DNA from: a bacterium
GTDB lineage: Bacteria; Cyanobacteriota; Vampirovibrionia; Obscuribacterales; Obscuribacteraceae
Assembly: GCA_018062085.1 (NCBI GenBank)
Contig: JAGOSY010000013.1
Location: forward strand, 28,792 to 92,791
Direction: 5' to 3'
DNA: 64,000 nt
Below are positions 53,863-63,195 of the stretch, piece by piece. The stretch's first letter is position 1; every line of letters starts with the position of its first letter. A program made the translations under genes and the position numbers. The notes below the pieces were generated by a model. That model did no database searches. It was not told where the DNA came from and was given only the letters and a program-made list of their open reading frames with translations.

Positions 53863-55206
53863 TCAGTTCTTCTGTGCTAGCTCTTCGCTCTGCTCTTTGT
53901 AGAGTTCGTGAATATTTAAGCGCCTTAGTTTTGGCGCCTTGATGCTCGTCAGCAGCACCACAATTAGTGTCATTATTCCGCCAAATACAACCGAGGGCAC
54001 TAAGCCCATAAATTTCGCTGTGACACCTGATTCAAATTCACCAATTTCGTTTGAAGAACCAATGAACATATTGTTCACCGCTGATACCCGACCTTTCATT
54101 TCGTTTGGCGTTTGCAGTTGGAAGATTGTACTGCGTACCCAGACGCTGATTCCGTCGAGGGCACCACTAATAATGAGAATTAGAAGTGATAGGTAGAGGT
54201 TAGTAGAGAGGCCAAAGGCAATCATGCAAGCGCCAAAACCAGCTGCTGCCAGCATGAATACTTTACCCGAATTGTGAGTGATGGGCCGATGTGTGAGTAC
54301 TATTGCTGTTACCATAGAGCCTACTGATGGTGCGGCTCTGAGCATACCCAAGACTTCGGGGCCACAGTGAAATATTTCCTTTGCGAAAATTGGCAGCAGC
54401 GCCACTGCGCCACCAAAGAGAACGGCAAAGAGGTCGAGGGCCATGGCTCCCAGAATTACTTGGTTTTTGAAGACGAAATCGAGACCTTCTTTGATGTTGG
54501 CAAAAACACTCTCGTATTTCTTCGGAGTGATGACCGTGCGAGATTTTACTTGCCAGAAACTGATGAAGGCGGCGACAAGCATCACTGTTGAAACTAGATA
54601 GGTGTAAGGCGCATGCAGCCAGGCATAGAGCACACCGCCTAAGATCGGGCCGGCTACGGCTGATGATTGCCACACTGTGCTGTTCCAGGCTGAGGCATTG
54701 CCCAAGAGCGGACGGGGAACGATGTCGGAGACGATGCCGAAAATCGCTGGGCCATAGAAACCGCGGGATATTCCAGATAAGGCAATGATGACGAATATGC
54801 AGATTAAAAGAGTGTGATTGTGCTGGGTGCTCAATGTGCAAATTGTGAGGATGGCCATGCTCACTACTAATGAGGCTACGGCCCAGAGCACAATTTTGCG
54901 ACGGTCGACAATGTCGGCTACGTGGCCTGCATAAAGAGCCACTCCGATAGCAGGTATGGCCTCGGTCAATCCAGCTAAGCCGAGAGCGAGTGGGCTATTG
55001 GTGATTTCGTAGATCTGCCAGCCGACAGCTATTCCTTGAATTTGCACAGCAATGGTGACTAGCAGGCGGCTAAAGAGCAGCAATCTGTAGTCGGGAAGCT
55101 TTAGGACGGCATAGGGCGATTCTTCGGCCACGGGTTTCCTGGATTTCGATAGTGATTGATCACTATTTGATGGCTGGTTCCTGTTGACTTGATTATTCTT
55201 GCACAT
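53863..55206 (-). CDS. MFS exporter, EntS-like
   Basis: The 447-residue protein has about twelve membrane segments. It shows QGIAVGWQIYEITNSPLALG near the N-terminus, AGHVADIVDRRKIVLW between segments two and three, and IFQLQTPNEMKGRVSAVNNM later. These are typical of MFS_3 (enterobactin exporter EntS-like) transporters that export small molecules and drugs. The start ATG is at 55206, and an alternative ATG is not clear. Its 3' end faces the ferritin-like gene. Confidence 0.88.
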   Translation of the reverse strand: MCKNNQVNRNQPSNSDQSLSKSRKPVAEESPYAVLKLPDYRLLLFSRLLVTIAVQIQGIAVGWQIYEITNSPLALGLAGLTEAIPAIGVALYAGHVADIVDRRKIVLWAVASLVVSMAILTICTLSTQHNHTLLICIFVIIALSGISRGFYGPAIFGIVSDIVPRPLLGNASAWNSTVWQSSAVAGPILGGVLYAWLHAPYTYLVSTVMLVAAFISFWQVKSRTVITPKKYESVFANIKEGLDFVFKNQVILGAMALDLFAVLFGGAVALLPIFAKEIFHCGPEVLGMLRAAPSVGSMVTAIVLTHRPITHNSGKVFMLAAAGFGACMIAFGLSTNLYLSLLILIISGALDGISVWVRSTIFQLQTPNEMKGRVSAVNNMFIGSSNEIGEFESGVTAKFMGLVPSVVFGGIMTLIVVLLTSIKAPKLRRLNIHELYKEQSEELAQKN

Positions 55207-55215
55207 TGACTCAAC

Positions 55216-55246
55216 AAAAAGGCCGCCTTTGCAGGCGGCCCTTTGT
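55216..55246 (-). terminator. Rho-independent terminator of the VIT-VWA gene
   Basis: GGCCGCC at 55221-55227 and GGCGGCC at 55234-55240 form a perfect stem around TTTGCA. On the minus strand the stem is followed by TTTTTG, which makes it the terminator for the VIT-VWA gene that stops at 55263. It is only about ten bases from the next gene's start. Confidence 0.85.
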
Positions 55247-55262
55247 TTTCAGATTACAGTTT

Positions 55263-58109
55263 CTACTTGCGGTCCGAAGCAAGGTCGATATGTAAAACGA
55301 AATCTTGTTTGGCGAGAGCCTCTAGTTTGTCGAGTTTGACAAAGGCTTTTACCACTGTTGTTTTCTTGCCTTGAGCATCAGTCTTGGCGGCTTCTTTCGA
55401 TACGATATCAATCCCGAGTGCTTTCAATATTTTCTCGATTTCGGCGGTTAGGTCTTTTAGCGTCAGAGTGAATAGGTATTGGTCGCCTTTACGTTGTGTG
55501 CTTAACTTGGCATTTTTGTTTTTGCCTGTTCTTATCAGCTCTGCCACCAGTGAATTGGACATTTTGCTGGTGTTGAAGACTTCTTCTGTCACTGGTTTGA
55601 GTTTAGAAGCGTCATCTCTGCCGGCCTTTTTGTCGGCTTCTTTTTCGCGTAGTTGATCAATCGCTGCTTTTTGCTCATTTGCCTTTGGTGCTGCTGGTGC
55701 GGCGACCGGACCGTTGCTGGACTCAGCTAGTGAGAGCGATTGAGGGGCTCTGTAATACGAGGCCCCAGTGCTGGCGAGACCTTCTTTCTGCTTCAGTATC
55801 ATTGCGGAGCCCATGTCGGCGCTCTTCAATTGAATGTTATTGGTTGACATTTGGCGACGAGCTGCATAACTTTGCTCAGTGTTGGATTGTCCTCCGCCAC
55901 CACCAGCGGAGCCACCATAGGCGAATGCCAACCCCCTGGACCTTGAACCGCGCACTGAAGGTGCTGGAAGCGAAGCCATCGGTTGAGACATGCCCACTGC
56001 GCGGCCGTCTTTCTTATTGCCGAACACGCCTTCTCTCGATACACCATCTGGCATCTCGACTTCGACATCTACAGTTTTTCCTGGGTCTCCTTTGGTCACT
56101 CTGCTTTCGTCAACAGCCACAAATGAGGTGTACTGCGTGAGAATATGATGATCGAGTGCGACCGTTGTTATTTCGTCTTTGATTTCTTTGTTAGCTTGGC
56201 CTGATTGGGCACCGAACCAGTCTTCGCTCATTAGTCTGTCGACTTTGGCGCGTGCCCACATTGATGCTACGCCGCGGTTTTTTGTATCAGATTCGGGGAA
56301 GCGCACATTCAGTTTTTGCTCATAGGGTTTGCCTGCAGCAAAACCTTTGAGAACAATGGTACCTTGGCCACCTTTGATATATTTGCCTTTGAAGTAGAGG
56401 GGCTTTTCTGCCCACACGTCTGAGACTTCTTTAGGGTAGACTTCTTTTGTTGTCACTCCATCTACTTTTACTTCAACATCGGTTAGCACTGGGGTAGAGA
56501 TGCGGTCGTAGAATTTCTTTCCGACTTCTTCAGCCGAGCTGTTCAGTAGAACATATTCTGCTTCGCCACCGCCTTCTTTGGCCATGCCATCAATTAGGGT
56601 GCGATTGACGCTGTTGCCTGTGCCGAAGGAGAACCAGCGTGATTTTCCTCTGAGCTTTTTGATCATACCCATTACTTGATAGTCGTTGCCTACATAGCCG
56701 TCGGTCATGAAGGTGACGATGCGTAGGCGATTGCCATCAGCTGGAATGGCGCAGGCTTTCTCGACGGCTGGGGCCATCCAGGTGCCACCATTGGCTTGCA
56801 GGGCGTCAATGAAGTTGCGTGCTTTGGCTTTCATATCAGCGCTGACAGGTTGCGGCTTATCGGCAAATTGCGATTGACTGCTGCTGAAGGCAATGATTTG
56901 GAATGTATCATTGGCATTCATATGATCTAAGATATAGCGCATAGTTTCTTTGGCTTTATTTAGTGGGGCTCCACTCTGTGAGCCGGAACAGTCAATGACA
57001 AAGACCATTTCTTTTGGTGCTACTTTTTCAGGTGTGATTCTTTTGGGTGGAATGAGCATGACTGTAAAGTACCCTGCGCTATCTTTTGCTGAAGGGTCGC
57101 GGTAAGTAACATAGCCGCTTTTTAGGGTATCTTCTGCGACATTCCAGCTTAAGACAAAGTCTTTGTTGGGAATAGTGGCTTTGTCGGCGAGGCTGATGTC
57201 AGCCTGGCCGCTTCCCGTATTGCGTACATGCACTTCATGTAGTTTGGAAGATATTTGTGAGACCGGCATGCCAGCGTTGAGGTGTACGTTAATTGAAATG
57301 TCATGACCAGCGCGCTGGCCTTCTGCCACTACATTTGGTGTAATTTTCGAAGCATCCGGAACCTGATTGGTGTCGTTGGCCCAGCCGCCGCCTGCTTTGC
57401 CTACTGGTTCTCCCGGGATGAACCGTGGCCCTACCACTGTGGGGAAGGTGAAGCTGAATTTCCCTGCTTCGTAGGGCAGGGTCTCTATATATTTGATTGT
57501 GATTTCAATTTCTTTGCCGGGTTCAATGTTTGCCACTGATTGAGTGAAGATATTTGTGCGCTCTTGGTCTAGAAGTGAAGCAACGTAGCCATGGGCTCTT
57601 GCTTGATCATAAATTTGCCTTGCTTCTTCGCGCTTCTTGATGCTCCCTTTTATTACTCTGGCGCCAACTTTCATTTGCATTTCATCAACAGCGCCATTCT
57701 CAGATAGTGGGAATGTATAGACGGCTTCGATTTTGTCTTTGAATGGATTTTGAAACACCTGCTTCACTGTCACTCTAGCGATGTAGCCTGAAATTTCAGT
57801 TTGAACATCTGTATGCTTGAGGGGGCAGCTTCCTAGTGATTGACCGCCAGAGGCCATGGCCACAAGTGTGCCTGAATCGGCTTGTTGATTGGCTTTTGTT
57901 TGACCTGTTTGGTTAGATTGGTTCAGATTGTGATTTTGTCTTCGCAGCTGTCGCGATTGGCGGCTCGCCTTCACTGGGTTTGTGTTAGCGTTAGCGACGA
58001 GTTCCCTTGCTGATACCGGTTGTGCCATTACTGATACTGATAGTGCGGCGTTCAGGAGGGCAAGAGTTGTCCCTCCCACAAGTAGCCTTGTGAGATGATT
58101 CGATTGCAT
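55263..58109 (-). CDS. Secreted VIT and von Willebrand factor A domain protein
   Basis: The 948-residue protein has a signal peptide of about 33 residues. A VIT domain follows (about 85-215) with LKHTDVQTEISGYIARVTVK and NPFKDKIEAVYTFPLSENGA. A vWA domain comes next, with the metal-dependent adhesion motif DCSGSQSG (DxSxS) near 372, followed by VTFMTDGYVGND. The later region is a beta-rich part with RFPESDTKNRGVASMWARAK and a long Ala/Gln/Lys-rich segment. The C-terminal domain includes LKDLTAEIEKILKALGIDIV. Such proteins are common in cyanobacteria and relatives and resemble inter-alpha-trypsin inhibitor heavy chains. GGAG precedes the ATG. Confidence 0.93.
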   Translation of the reverse strand: MQSNHLTRLLVGGTTLALLNAALSVSVMAQPVSARELVANANTNPVKASRQSRQLRRQNHNLNQSNQTGQTKANQQADSGTLVAMASGGQSLGSCPLKHTDVQTEISGYIARVTVKQVFQNPFKDKIEAVYTFPLSENGAVDEMQMKVGARVIKGSIKKREEARQIYDQARAHGYVASLLDQERTNIFTQSVANIEPGKEIEITIKYIETLPYEAGKFSFTFPTVVGPRFIPGEPVGKAGGGWANDTNQVPDASKITPNVVAEGQRAGHDISINVHLNAGMPVSQISSKLHEVHVRNTGSGQADISLADKATIPNKDFVLSWNVAEDTLKSGYVTYRDPSAKDSAGYFTVMLIPPKRITPEKVAPKEMVFVIDCSGSQSGAPLNKAKETMRYILDHMNANDTFQIIAFSSSQSQFADKPQPVSADMKAKARNFIDALQANGGTWMAPAVEKACAIPADGNRLRIVTFMTDGYVGNDYQVMGMIKKLRGKSRWFSFGTGNSVNRTLIDGMAKEGGGEAEYVLLNSSAEEVGKKFYDRISTPVLTDVEVKVDGVTTKEVYPKEVSDVWAEKPLYFKGKYIKGGQGTIVLKGFAAGKPYEQKLNVRFPESDTKNRGVASMWARAKVDRLMSEDWFGAQSGQANKEIKDEITTVALDHHILTQYTSFVAVDESRVTKGDPGKTVDVEVEMPDGVSREGVFGNKKDGRAVGMSQPMASLPAPSVRGSRSRGLAFAYGGSAGGGGGQSNTEQSYAARRQMSTNNIQLKSADMGSAMILKQKEGLASTGASYYRAPQSLSLAESSNGPVAAPAAPKANEQKAAIDQLREKEADKKAGRDDASKLKPVTEEVFNTSKMSNSLVAELIRTGKNKNAKLSTQRKGDQYLFTLTLKDLTAEIEKILKALGIDIVSKEAAKTDAQGKKTTVVKAFVKLDKLEALAKQDFVLHIDLASDRK

Positions 58110-58209
58110 GTTCGTTCTCCACCAGAGGTTTGCTACTACGAGAGTACCGAATCGCTCATGGTTATCACCTAGGGATAAGCCTAGATCTCGACTGGGTGAC
58201 CTCCCGAAC

Positions 58210-58884
58210 TTAGTTCAGGTGTCCGCTTTTGTAGACAGTTTTATTGTCTTGTTTTATAAGCCGGCCATCGATGCCTGTGGCAAAAAGTACATAGGCGCCT
58301 GTGGCATCAATCAATATATTGATAGTGCCGGGCCAGCGCCCACCGTCTTCTGCTGCTAGTGCATCAACAGTACGCAATGGTTCGGTTGGATTGATTATGG
58401 TCGGTCGCCGAAAAAATACACGGCTGCGCCTAGTTGGCGCGCTCTTTTCTCTGAGGCCATCATTGATTTTTCCCACGCCCTCAAATTCTAGAGTCATTTT
58501 AGTACGGTCTACTTCAGCCTTGAGATGAGGGTCTTGCTCGAAAGGGTTTGGCCCGGCTACTTGATCAAGCTTTTGTAGTAGTGCTTGATTTTCGTTGAGG
58601 TTCTGGGTTCCTTGTGAATGTGCATAAGAGAGAAGCACCGGCAAACGATTTGCCAGTGCTTCGATATTGCTTATTAGTTCTTGATTGGCTCTGTTGGCAT
58701 GACCTTGGAGCAGAATCAGCTCACGCACCAGAAGGCGCTGTTTGAGGTTCTTGGCCGTGTTTGACATGGCCGGTTGGCTTTGGGTCGGAAGTTGAAGGGA
58801 GGGGGTAAGAGCTACAACTAAAATTGCCGTTAGTGCTAATTGCTGCGCTGGCTTTGGCCATTCTCGTTTAGTTCTTCCAGCCAA
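58210..58884 (-). CDS. Secreted hypothetical protein
   Basis: The 224-residue protein starts with a basic stretch followed by a hydrophobic segment (about 14-33, QQLALTAILVVALTPSLQL) that looks like a signal peptide. The mature part has a long helical region (LLVRELILLQGHANRANQEL) and a C-terminal beta-rich domain with INILIDATGAYVLFATGIDG, which suggests a small ligand-binding or adhesion domain. The start is a TTG overlapping the preceding gene by 49 bases. The family is not known. Confidence 0.6.
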   Translation of the reverse strand: MAGRTKREWPKPAQQLALTAILVVALTPSLQLPTQSQPAMSNTAKNLKQRLLVRELILLQGHANRANQELISNIEALANRLPVLLSYAHSQGTQNLNENQALLQKLDQVAGPNPFEQDPHLKAEVDRTKMTLEFEGVGKINDGLREKSAPTRRSRVFFRRPTIINPTEPLRTVDALAAEDGGRWPGTINILIDATGAYVLFATGIDGRLIKQDNKTVYKSGHLN

Positions 58885-59093
58885 TTGCTCGGTACCTCAA
58901 CAGACTTGCTGTGTTCCATAAGAGCTTTCTCTTTAAGATCCCAGAGATACTCAAATAACCCTTGCCTCTGGTCATTGGACATAAGTTTACTGTTATGGCC
59001 GCGACCGTCATAGGCTTTGTTGAGTTGTTCTTTCAGTGTATCGGTGCTGATTGAAACTATCTTGCTGGTTTGCTTCTTTTGGTTAGTTGCCAT
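58836..59093 (-). CDS. Small hypothetical protein overlapping the next gene
   Basis: The protein begins with MATNQKKQ at 59093, and an upstream in-frame start at 59111 would add six residues. It is short, polar and Lys/Asn/Glu-rich, with a helical region YDGRGHNSKLMSNDQRQGLF. Its last 49 bases overlap the secreted protein's 5' end, which makes coupled translation possible. No family recognised. Confidence 0.55.
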   Translation of the reverse strand: MATNQKKQTSKIVSISTDTLKEQLNKAYDGRGHNSKLMSNDQRQGLFEYLWDLKEKALMEHSKSVEVPSNWLEELNENGQSQRSN

Positions 59094-59274
59094 CTGAGAA
59101 TCTCCCACCACTACCTAATTGATTACGCCAATAGACCGTGCTTCATAGAGCCTTGGTCAATCTATTTGTTGGTCTTTGTTGTTTCAACTATTCCCGCTGT
59201 CGGCAAATTTTCACTCCTCGGGAGGGAAGTCAGGTGATTAATCTTGGTAACAGTAAATTTGCAATAGCCCGGCA

Positions 59275-59308
59275 AAAAGCCCCAAACAGCTTACTGCTCG
59301 GGGCTTTA
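59275..59308 (-). terminator. Rho-independent terminator of rpsU
   Basis: AAAGCCCC at 59276-59283 pairs with GGGGCTTT at 59300-59307, with an inner AGC/GCT pair around the loop. On the minus strand it is followed by TTTTTGCC and it is about 50 bases past the rpsU stop codon. Confidence 0.8.
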
Positions 59309-59357
59309 GGAACAATCAATTTGAATGTGTAATTCGAATGATGGTCATGGGTGAATG

Positions 59358-59531
59358 TTAAGAGCGGCGTTTTCTTGCTGCTTCAGCTTTACGCTTTCTT
59401 TTAACGCTTGGTTTCTCGTAACGCTCTCTGCGTTTGATTTCTGACAAGATTCCAGCTTTCTGAATCTTCTTTTTGAAGCGCTTCAATGCGCCTTCAATGC
59501 TTTCACCCTCGGCTACTCTGACCTCTGACAA
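59358..59531 (-). CDS. rpsU: 30S ribosomal protein bS21
   Basis: This short gene encodes 57 residues. The protein begins [19 protein letters not shown], followed by [20 protein letters not shown] and the basic tail [17 protein letters not shown], which is the bS21 pattern. bS21 sits at the platform of the small subunit and helps mRNA initiation. The start is a TTG with the textbook Shine-Dalgarno GGAGGTGA at 59538-59545, six bases upstream. It has a terminator at 59275-59308. Low-efficiency TTG initiation with a strong ribosome binding site may be a form of autoregulation, but this is inference. Confidence 0.95.
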   Translation of the reverse strand: MSEVRVAEGESIEGALKRFKKKIQKAGILSEIKRRERYEKPSVKRKRKAEAARKRRS

Positions 59532-59707
59532 ACGAATTCACCTCCGATTTTGTTCTGAAAAATAGTAGTTATACATAAGATATCTGAATATATCTCAATG
59601 GGTCATGGTAGCACTGGATTCTAGCTCGTACAAGCACTGGTGGGCCTTCCGCGACACTACTTAACTAAATAGAGCATAAGGTTTTGGCAAACTCAATGAA
59701 ATCCTAA

Positions 59708-59736
59708 GAAAAAAGCCCGGTTAAGGGCTTTTTTTG
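59708..59736. terminator. Terminator for the membrane protein gene at 59787
   Basis: AAAAAAGCCC at 59709-59718 pairs with GGGCTTTTTT at 59725-59734 over a GGTTAA loop, followed by more T. It is suited to both strands and lies about 50 bases past the minus-strand gene's stop. Confidence 0.85.
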
Positions 59737-59786
59737 CTTACTTTGTTTACTTCGTGAGGTTGGTTCTTCTTGAGGGCTTTCACAAC

Positions 59787-60335
59787 TTAGCGGTCATATT
59801 TGTTCTTGGAAACTTTCTGGCCGTCTAGGTTAGTTCTTTCGTCAGGCAGCATTTTTTCGATTTTGCGACCGAAGAAGTCGGTGTCTTCTTGTATTCTGTG
59901 CTCGAATACTTGTTTGTAGAACTTCGCACTGGCTCTTTTGGCTAGGGGGAAGTCATAGCGACCGGTGTTCTCGTTGAATGATATAGAAGTAGGTTTGGCT
60001 TCATCGCCGCCATTGATGATGTGGTTTAGAGTTTTGGTTCCCGCTAGGCCCACGAGGTCTGCACCGGCACAGATGCAAAGAACTGCGCACAAGAAGAATG
60101 AGGGGCCGATAAGTACGTGAGCCAGCATGCCTTCTTTGGTTTTAACCAAAGAGCGTTTGCCTTGGGGTAAGTGAACCAGCCACGGCGATATAAGGGTAAA
60201 TGGCAAGAAGCCAGCCCAGTAGCTGAAGCGGCCCATGACGCAAGCTTGCCATCCTTTCCATATAAAGGAAAAACCAACAATGATGACAAGAATGCCGATG
60301 GCAATTTTGGGAAGGTGGTCGTATAGAAAACTCAT
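59787..60335 (-). CDS. Hypothetical membrane protein
   Basis: The 182-residue protein has four hydrophobic segments (about 9-28, 38-54, 71-88 and a weaker one at 90-98) and a hydrophilic C-terminal region of about 75 residues with AKRASAKFYKQVFEHRIQED. It begins with MSFLYDHLPKIAIGILVIIV. The C-terminal part is probably cytosolic. It is divergent from aspS across about 200 bases of promoter region. No family is recognised. Confidence 0.6.
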   Translation of the reverse strand: MSFLYDHLPKIAIGILVIIVGFSFIWKGWQACVMGRFSYWAGFLPFTLISPWLVHLPQGKRSLVKTKEGMLAHVLIGPSFFLCAVLCICAGADLVGLAGTKTLNHIINGGDEAKPTSISFNENTGRYDFPLAKRASAKFYKQVFEHRIQEDTDFFGRKIEKMLPDERTNLDGQKVSKNKYDR

Positions 60336-60534
60336 TGAATTTGACTCTTTGACTCAAGGCAGGATAGTAAAAATTCTCACACACTATATTTAGTATAGAA
60401 CGTTCTTCAATTTTGACTACTTCCAATTCGTAACAGCCTGGGCTCCTTGGCGCATGAACAGGTCTAAAGTCCGATACAATGAGCCTTTCCTGTCGAATGG
60501 TATTGGAATTTATTGGAGTTCAGGGGGTTGGATA

Positions 60535-62367
60535 GTGAGTAGCTCGAGTCTTAAGCGAGATCACAAGTGTGCGCAGATGAGCGCTGAGTTGGCGGGGCAA
60601 GAGGTTTGCCTAGCTGGTTGGGTCAACGTGGTGCGCGATTTAGGCGGCCTCATATTTGTTGAACTGCGCGACTCTACCGGTAAGGTTCAGCTTATTGCTG
60701 ACCCCAATAAGAACAAAGAGATTCACAAACACTTTGTCGACTTGAAAAACGAGTTTGTTATTGCCATCAGGGGAACCGTTGCAAAGCGACCCGAGGGTAC
60801 TGCCAAGTCTGAAAGCGGCCCAGGGTCTATCGAAATCTATCCGGAACAGTTCGAGTTACTCAATACTTGTAAGCCGCTGCCATTTCAACTTGACCAAGGC
60901 GATAAGGTTGATGAAGCACTGCGCTTGAAATACCGTTATCTTGACTTGCGTCGCCCAGAGATGAACAGCAACCTAGTGATGCGTCACCGTGTCAGTCAGG
61001 CTATTCGTCGCTACCTCGACCAAGAAGGTTTCATTGAAGTTGAAACTCCAATTCTTTGCAAAGCTACACCTGAAGGTGCTCGCGACTTCCTCGTGCCTAG
61101 TCGATTGAATCCAGGCAATTGGTACGCTCTGCCGCAGTCACCGCAGTTGTTCAAGCAAACACTAATGATCAGCGGTGTCGATCGTTACTATCAAGTCGCT
61201 CGTTGCTTCCGTGATGAAGACTTGAGAGCTGATCGACAGCCCGAGTTTACGCAAATTGATATGGAGTTTTCATTTGTTGATGAAGATGAAGTGATGCGTG
61301 TTACCGAAGGCGTTTTGGTTGATGCCTTTAAGTGTGCTGGAATCGATATCAAGCCACCTTTTCAGCGTTTGAGTTATGCCGATGCAATGGGTCTATACGG
61401 CAGCGATAAACCTGATTTACGCTTTGGCTTGGTATTTAAAGATTTGACTGAAGTGGCTCGCAATTGTGAGTTCAAGGTCTTCAAGCAAGTGGCAGAATCT
61501 GGTGGCGAGCTCAAAGGCATTGTGCTTGAAGGAAAAGGCGAAGGCACTTCGCGTAAGCAATTAGATTTATGGAATGAATACACTCGCTCAGTTGGCGGCA
61601 AAGGCTTGGCCTGGGTTGCCTTTGGTAAAGATGTTAATCGTTCATCTGGTTTAGATAAGCACTTGAGCCCAGGCGAGATGCAGAAGCTCAAAGAGTTGTC
61701 TGGAGCTAAAGATGGCGATTTGCTCTTGATGGTGGCAGATACCGTTAAAGGTGTCGCTAATGTGCTCGGTCGGTTCCGTTTGAAATTGGCAGAAGAACTT
61801 GATCTAATCAGCCCTGATAGCCACAGTTTGCTTTGGGTGGTTGACTTCCCCCTATTTGAGTACGACGATGAGCAAGGCCGCTTCATGGCCGTGCACCATC
61901 CCTTCACTTCACCACGTTTAGAAGATCTCGATAACCTTGAGTCTGATCCTGAAAAGGCTCGGGCTCGCGCTTACGACATCGTTTATAACGGTTGCGAGAT
62001 TGGCGGCGGCTCTATTCGTATTCACTCGCAAGAACTTCAATCGCGAGCCTTTGCGGCAATTGGCTTAGATCGCGAAACGGCTTCTGAGAAGTTTGGCTTC
62101 TTACTAGAAGCTCTTGAGTCAGGGGCACCACCCCATGGTGGAATCGCTCTGGGTCTCGATCGCATCATCATGTTGCTTTGCGGATGCAAGTCAATACGCG
62201 ATGTTATTGCTTTTCCAAAAACACAATCAGGTGCTTGCCCTATGACTGGGGCACCGTCCCTGGCATCACCAGAACAGTTGAAAGAACTAGCAGTATTGAA
62301 CGAACCAGCAAAAGTGAAAGTCTCAGCACAGCCTGCTGGGCAAGTAGTAGCTGGCATTGACGCATGA
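60535..62367 (+). CDS. aspS: Aspartate-tRNA ligase, bacterial type
   Basis: A class II aminoacyl-tRNA synthetase that charges tRNA-Asp. The N-terminal OB-fold anticodon-binding domain is seen as VCLAGWVNVVRDLGGLIFVE. Motif 1 is EVETPILCKATPEGARDFLV, motif 2 is VARCFRDEDLRADRQPEFTQ, and motif 3 is GGIALGLDRIIMLLCG near the C-terminus. The GAD insertion (about 300-430) marks the bacterial form. An ATG at 60454 lacks a ribosome binding site; the GTG at 60535 follows AGGGGGTT by seven bases and gives 610 residues, close to the usual 590. The next gene starts 15 bases after the stop. Confidence 0.95.
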   Translation: MSSSSLKRDHKCAQMSAELAGQEVCLAGWVNVVRDLGGLIFVELRDSTGKVQLIADPNKNKEIHKHFVDLKNEFVIAIRGTVAKRPEGTAKSESGPGSIEIYPEQFELLNTCKPLPFQLDQGDKVDEALRLKYRYLDLRRPEMNSNLVMRHRVSQAIRRYLDQEGFIEVETPILCKATPEGARDFLVPSRLNPGNWYALPQSPQLFKQTLMISGVDRYYQVARCFRDEDLRADRQPEFTQIDMEFSFVDEDEVMRVTEGVLVDAFKCAGIDIKPPFQRLSYADAMGLYGSDKPDLRFGLVFKDLTEVARNCEFKVFKQVAESGGELKGIVLEGKGEGTSRKQLDLWNEYTRSVGGKGLAWVAFGKDVNRSSGLDKHLSPGEMQKLKELSGAKDGDLLLMVADTVKGVANVLGRFRLKLAEELDLISPDSHSLLWVVDFPLFEYDDEQGRFMAVHHPFTSPRLEDLDNLESDPEKARARAYDIVYNGCEIGGGSIRIHSQELQSRAFAAIGLDRETASEKFGFLLEALESGAPPHGGIALGLDRIIMLLCGCKSIRDVIAFPKTQSGACPMTGAPSLASPEQLKELAVLNEPAKVKVSAQPAGQVVAGIDA

Positions 62368-62382
62368 TCGAGAAAACTACAA

Positions 62383-63183
62383 GTGATTGAGAATACAAAC
62401 AGCAACGAGAAAGCAAGGCTTAGCGGTCTTGCCTTCGCTTTGCTTTTGTTGGTCTTGGGCTGCGCTTCCGCTTCGCTTACAAGCTGCCAGCAACTGCGGC
62501 CTACTGCTGCCTCGTTCCTCATAAGAGGAAACGAATATTTCAAAATGAATGAGTATGAAAAAGCTGAGCATGAATATCGCGAAGCTCTTTTGAGTGAACC
62601 GAAGAGTGCTACTGCCCTTAATAACCTTGGTGTGATTTTAAATGAGCGCAGTCGCTACGATGACGCTATTTCAATTTTGACCCAAGCTATTGAAGTTGAT
62701 CCTAAAAATGCCATTGCCCATTATGTCTTGTCTGAAGCGTATGCTAAAAAATCTATGTTCGATAAGGCTTTTGCTCAGGCCAATGAAGCAATTGCCTTAG
62801 ATGCCACAGAGCCTCGGGCGTTCTGCGCTTTGGCTGAAGCTGAGCTAGGGCGCGGCCATCTGCCAACAGCAATAGAGGCTTATAAAAGTGCATGCAAATT
62901 GGACGATCGCAGTGATAAAAATCACCACAAGTTAGCGATGGTGCTGGGCTTGTCTGGCGATATTGATGCTCAGATTGAAGAAGAGCGCCTAGCACTAGAA
63001 ATTGAACCAGAAAATAATGATGCCCGCATTGGCTTGGCCTCTGCCCTAAATGAGCAAGGCAATAAAGCTGAGGCTATAGCCGAATTGCACGTGATTTTAG
63101 ATAAGCATCCAGATAACGTCGACGCTCGCGCTGTGCTCAATAAAATTGAGGGTGCTGGTCGTCCGGTGTTGAAGGCTAAGTAG
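62383..63183 (+). CDS. TPR lipoprotein
   Basis: The 266-residue protein starts with GTG. It has a lipoprotein signal with lipobox LVLGC (Cys27), so it should be lipid-anchored. About six tetratricopeptide repeats follow (for example YFKMNEYEKAEHEYREALLS and YDDAISILTQAIEVDPKNAI). The repeats form a helical solenoid for protein binding. It lies 15 bases after aspS and 12 bases before the Zeta-like gene, so all three could be co-transcribed. Confidence 0.88.
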   Translation: MIENTNSNEKARLSGLAFALLLLVLGCASASLTSCQQLRPTAASFLIRGNEYFKMNEYEKAEHEYREALLSEPKSATALNNLGVILNERSRYDDAISILTQAIEVDPKNAIAHYVLSEAYAKKSMFDKAFAQANEAIALDATEPRAFCALAEAELGRGHLPTAIEAYKSACKLDDRSDKNHHKLAMVLGLSGDIDAQIEEERLALEIEPENNDARIGLASALNEQGNKAEAIAELHVILDKHPDNVDARAVLNKIEGAGRPVLKAK

Positions 63184-63195
63184 TTGCACTGAGTT

